From: Paracoccaceae bacterium
Lineage (GTDB): Bacteria; Pseudomonadota; Alphaproteobacteria; Rhodobacterales; Rhodobacteraceae
Assembly (NCBI GenBank): GCA_009920225.1
Contig: RGAJ01000068.1
Span: 1-7,997, forward strand
Length of the DNA stretch: 7,997 nucleotides
Direction of reading: 5' to 3'
Positions within the stretch are counted from its first letter, which is position 1. Each line of letters begins with the position of its first letter. Both the position numbers and the translations under genes were made by a program. The notes below the pieces were generated by a model. It did not search any database. It saw nothing but the letters and a program-made list of their open reading frames with translations, and was not told the origin of the DNA. This document shows positions 5,191-7,997 of this stretch, piece by piece.

Positions 5191-7458
5191 ATGACACGCT
5201 TTGCCGCGCCGATTGCCGAACAAATCTGGGATATGAAGTATCGTTTTAAAGACGCCGATGGGAAACCATTGGATGCAACAGTCGAAGATTCATGGCGGCG
5301 AATCGCACGTGCGCTGGCAACCGTCGAAAAAGACGCGCCAAAGTGGGAAGACAAGTTTTATTCCGCATTGGAAGATTTCAAATTCCTGCCCGCCGGACGG
5401 ATCACCGCCGGCGCGGGAACAGCCCGTAAAGTTACGCTGTTTAATTGTTTTGTGATGGGAACTATTCCTGACAGCATGGGCGGCATTTTTGAAATGCTGA
5501 AAGAAGCGGCATTGACCATGCAGCAAGGCGGCGGCATTGGATATGATTTTTCCACTGTCCGTCCAAAAGGTGCCTTGGTTAAAGGCGTGGCAGCTGATGC
5601 TTCAGGGCCGTTGTCATTTATGGATGTTTGGGACGCGATGTGCCGCACGATCATGTCCGCAGGGTCCCGCCGTGGCGCGATGATGGCCACGATGCGTTGT
5701 GACCACCCCGATATCGAAGATTTCATCACCGCCAAATCTGATGCGGCGCGCTTGCGGATGTTTAACGTATCGGTGTTGATCACTGATCCCTTTATGGAAG
5801 CCGTGAAGGCAAACAAATCATGGGATTTGGTATTCGAAGGCAAAGTGTTCAAAACTGTGAACGCGCTTGATCTTTGGAACAAGATCATGAAATCCACCTA
5901 TGATTTCGCAGAGCCAGGCGTGATTTTTATCGACCGCATCAACAAGGCGAACAACCTGCATTATTGTGAAACCATCGCCGCGACGAACCCATGTGGCGAA
6001 CAACCCTTGCCGCCCTATGGTGCATGTTTGCTGGGTTCTATCAACCTGTCCCGTTTGGTCAAAGATCCGTTTGAGAAAAACGCCCAAGTCGATCTGGATG
6101 TTTTGAATGAATTGGTGGCGACTGCGGTTCGCATGATGGACAATGTTGTCGACGCATCGAACTTTCCACTGCCCGAGCAAGCGATTGAAGCGCAAAACAA
6201 ACGCCGCATCGGTTTGGGTGTGACAGGTTTGGCAGATGCTTTGTTGATGACAGGCTTGGAATACGGCACAGACGAAGCCGCTGCAAAAACGGATGAATGG
6301 CTGCATGCAATCGCACGTGCGTCTTATTTGGCGTCTGTTGAGCTGGCCAAAGAAAAGGGCGCGTTCCCGCTGTTTGATGCAGAGCCCTATTTGCAATCCG
6401 AAGCGATGAAAGTCATGGACGCCGACGTCCGTGACGCGATCCGCGAACATGGCATTCGTAACGCATTGCTGACATCGATCGCGCCAACAGGCACAATCAG
6501 CTTGTACGCTGGCAACGTGTCATCTGGCATCGAACCTGTGTTTGCCTATGCTTACACACGCAAGGTTCTGCAAAAAGACGGATCACGGACCGAAGAAGAG
6601 GTCGTTGATTATGCCGTTCAAATGTGGCGCGATAAATTTGGTGACAAAGCGCTGCCATCGTATTTCGTGAACGCACAGACACTGGCACCCTTGGCGCATG
6701 TGAAAATGCAAGCTGCGGCACAAAAATGGATCGACAGCTCGATTTCCAAGACGATCAACTGTCCAGAAGACATCAGCTTTGACGCCTTTAAAGATGTGTA
6801 TATGGAAGCCTATGAAACAGGCTGTAAGGGCTGTACAACCTATCGTCCAAACGATGTGACGGGGTCTGTTTTGTCTGTGTCTGAAAGCTCAGAGAAAACA
6901 CCAGAAATCGATACCGGCGCAGAGGTCATTTATATGGCCGAACCTTTGGATCGTCCGCAAACGTTGGAAGGCAATACGTACAAGCTGAAATGGCCAGACA
7001 GCGAACATGCGATCTATGTCACTGTGAATGATGTGATCATCAACGGTCATCGCCGACCATTCGAAGTGTTCATCAATTCCAAAAACATGGAACATTTCGC
7101 ATGGACTGTTGCACTGACACGGATGATTTCGGCTGTGTTCCGTCGTGGTGGTGATGTATCGTTCGTCGTCGAAGAATTGAAAGCCGTCTTTGATCCACGC
7201 GGTGGTGCATGGGTACAAGGGAAATATATTCCGTCCATTTTGGCCGCGATTGGTGGTGTCTTGGAACAGCACATGGTGGCCATTGGGTTCTTAGCCGGCG
7301 AAGGAATGGCATTGAAAGAAGACCCGCAAGCAATGAAGCAAGTTGTCAATCTGGGTGAAAGCCGTGGCAAAGCCTGTCCAAGCTGCGGTCAGTTTGACCT
7401 ACAAATGGTCGAAGGCTGCATGACCTGCCGCAGCTGCGGTCATTCCAAGTGCGGATAA
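5191..7458 (+). CDS. nrdJ: Class II (vitamin B12-dependent) ribonucleoside reductase
   Basis: NrdJ makes deoxyribonucleotides from ribonucleotides using adenosylcobalamin to generate a thiyl radical, so it needs no separate radical subunit and no oxygen. In the 755-residue product, NPCGEQ (266-271) holds the conserved Asn266, radical Cys268 and Glu270. Cys86 (in NCFV) and Cys279 (in GACLLGSINLS) are the expected active-site redox pair. APTGTISLYAGNVSSGIEPV (431-450) is another family block. Residues about 577-697 fit the TSCPD domain. The tail has cysteines at 729, 732, 743, 746, 749 and 754 (CPSCG, CMTCRSCGHSKCG), the C-terminal zinc-ribbon and redox region of class II enzymes. No N-terminal ATP-cone is evident. 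The start ATG has AGGGA at 5179-5183 seven bases upstream. The stop TAA is followed at once by TAG. It stands alone, divergent from DUF1489, with an intrinsic terminator downstream. Confidence 0.96.
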   Translation: MTRFAAPIAEQIWDMKYRFKDADGKPLDATVEDSWRRIARALATVEKDAPKWEDKFYSALEDFKFLPAGRITAGAGTARKVTLFNCFVMGTIPDSMGGIFEMLKEAALTMQQGGGIGYDFSTVRPKGALVKGVAADASGPLSFMDVWDAMCRTIMSAGSRRGAMMATMRCDHPDIEDFITAKSDAARLRMFNVSVLITDPFMEAVKANKSWDLVFEGKVFKTVNALDLWNKIMKSTYDFAEPGVIFIDRINKANNLHYCETIAATNPCGEQPLPPYGACLLGSINLSRLVKDPFEKNAQVDLDVLNELVATAVRMMDNVVDASNFPLPEQAIEAQNKRRIGLGVTGLADALLMTGLEYGTDEAAAKTDEWLHAIARASYLASVELAKEKGAFPLFDAEPYLQSEAMKVMDADVRDAIREHGIRNALLTSIAPTGTISLYAGNVSSGIEPVFAYAYTRKVLQKDGSRTEEEVVDYAVQMWRDKFGDKALPSYFVNAQTLAPLAHVKMQAAAQKWIDSSISKTINCPEDISFDAFKDVYMEAYETGCKGCTTYRPNDVTGSVLSVSESSEKTPEIDTGAEVIYMAEPLDRPQTLEGNTYKLKWPDSEHAIYVTVNDVIINGHRRPFEVFINSKNMEHFAWTVALTRMISAVFRRGGDVSFVVEELKAVFDPRGGAWVQGKYIPSILAAIGGVLEQHMVAIGFLAGEGMALKEDPQAMKQVVNLGESRGKACPSCGQFDLQMVEGCMTCRSCGHSKCG

Positions 7459-7466
7459 TAGATGAC

Positions 7467-7491
7467 AAAGGGGCCTGTGGGCCCCTTTTCT
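7467..7491 (+). terminator. Intrinsic terminator after nrdJ
   Basis: AAAGGGGCC (7467-7475) pairs perfectly with GGCCCCTTT (7480-7488) around a TGTG loop, followed by TTTTCT overlapping the arm. It lies eight bases after the nrdJ stop. On the minus strand the same stem is followed by TTTGTC, so it may also stop transcripts of the convergent regulator gene. Confidence 0.9.
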
Positions 7492-7506
7492 ATAACGATA
7501 CCTATG

Positions 7507-7524
7507 GCCGCGCACATGCGCGGC
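7507..7524 (-). terminator. GC-rich hairpin at the end of the regulator gene
   Basis: GCCGCGC (7507-7513) pairs with GCGCGGC (7518-7524) around ACAT. Read on the minus strand, the hairpin begins at the last base of the regulator's TAG stop codon. No T-run follows, so it is probably a 3' structure or a weak terminator. The bidirectional nrdJ terminator lies just beyond. Confidence 0.4.
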
Positions 7525-7997
7525 TATTGTGTTTCAAAAGCGCGTTCGCGGCTGGGCAGGGTGCCATAATGCTTTTTGTAGCATTTTGAAAAATGCGACG
7601 GCGATTCAAACCCGCACGCGACCGCGATATCGATGATGGGCATCGGTGTTTGACGTAACAAATTGCGCGCTTTTTCCAGTCGCAATGAAAGATAGTATTT
7701 CTTTGGCGACGTTTCCAAATAACGTTGAAACAACCGTTCCAATTGACGGGTTGAAAGCCCGATCACGTCTGCCAATTCAGACGGTGGAATGGGGTCCTCT
7801 AGGTTGGCCCACATCAGATCCACGGTTTGCGCCAATTTGACATGACGCACCCCCGTTTTATTGAGCACGGACATGCGCTGCGCGTTGGTTGAGGTGCGCG
7901 GCGCAGAATAGATCATTTGATCCGCAACCCAAAACGCCAATTCTTCGCCGTAGTCCTTGGTAATGCGATGCAGCATCAGATCCATACAGGATGCCCC
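7524..7997 (-). CDS. GlxA-type AraC-family transcription regulator, N-terminus outside window
   Basis: The visible 157 residues are the C-terminal part of a DNA-binding regulator. The frame is open to the right edge, reading Gly-Ala-Ser-Cys before the first Met at 7985, and continues the pattern of GlxA-type proteins (an N-terminal DJ-1/PfpI-like domain joined to an AraC DNA-binding domain), so that Met is internal. Counting from it, the linker has DLMLHRITKDYG (2-13), QRMSV (36-40) and GVRHVKLAQ (45-53). The first helix-turn-helix is about 69-90 (ELADVIGLSTRQLERLF) and the second about 117-139 (IIDIAVACGFESPSHFSKCY), ending with the AraC-type GTLPS. This subfamily includes GbdR/CdhR/SouR regulators of glycine betaine, carnitine and sarcosine use. 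The ligand cannot be judged here because the sensor domain is missing. It is convergent with nrdJ. Confidence 0.9.
   Translation of the reverse strand, partial: GASCMDLMLHRITKDYGEELAFWVADQMIYSAPRTSTNAQRMSVLNKTGVRHVKLAQTVDLMWANLEDPIPPSELADVIGLSTRQLERLFQRYLETSPKKYYLSLRLEKARNLLRQTPMPIIDIAVACGFESPSHFSKCYKKHYGTLPSRERAFETQ

Noticed and set aside
5818..6450. Long minus-strand open frame (210 codons) inside nrdJ
   Set aside because: It is a shadow of the nrdJ coding frame. Its translation resembles no family I recognise, and nrdJ is unambiguous.

Overview
The window looks like ordinary core chromosome from an alphaproteobacterium of the Rhodobacteraceae (Roseobacter) type. This rests on moderate GC content, an alphaproteobacterial-style histidyl-tRNA synthetase, the hisS-hisZ-hisG cluster, a DUF1489 gene, and a class II (B12-dependent) ribonucleotide reductase. 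I identified these families from remembered sequence motifs; no database search was run. I found no mobile elements, CRISPR arrays, tRNA/rRNA genes or phage genes.

Layout, left to right. (1) A creatinase gene, cut at its 5' end by the left window edge, ends at 1071. (2) A non-coding gap of about 310 bases holds a strong long hairpin just after creatinase, a triple direct repeat with an exact 11-base period, and two small competing hairpins just before hisS. (3) Three tightly coupled plus-strand genes follow: hisS (histidyl-tRNA synthetase), hisZ (regulatory paralogue of HisRS) and hisG (short-form ATP phosphoribosyltransferase). Their junctions overlap by 1 and 4 bases. HisZ and HisG together catalyse the first step of histidine synthesis, and HisS charges the product onto tRNA. 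(4) A minus-strand DUF1489 gene meets hisG tail-to-tail with a 6-base overlap. (5) A short AT-rich divergent region carries candidate promoters for DUF1489 (minus) and nrdJ (plus). (6) nrdJ, the B12-dependent ribonucleotide reductase, ends at a clear intrinsic terminator. (7) The C-terminal part of an AraC/GlxA-family regulator on the minus strand is cut by the right window edge.

I see no strong candidate for a new biological system. The items most worth a second look are the phased repeat and alternative hairpins before hisS, the long hairpin after creatinase, the eukaryote-like motif 2 of HisRS, and the uncharacterised DUF1489 protein.
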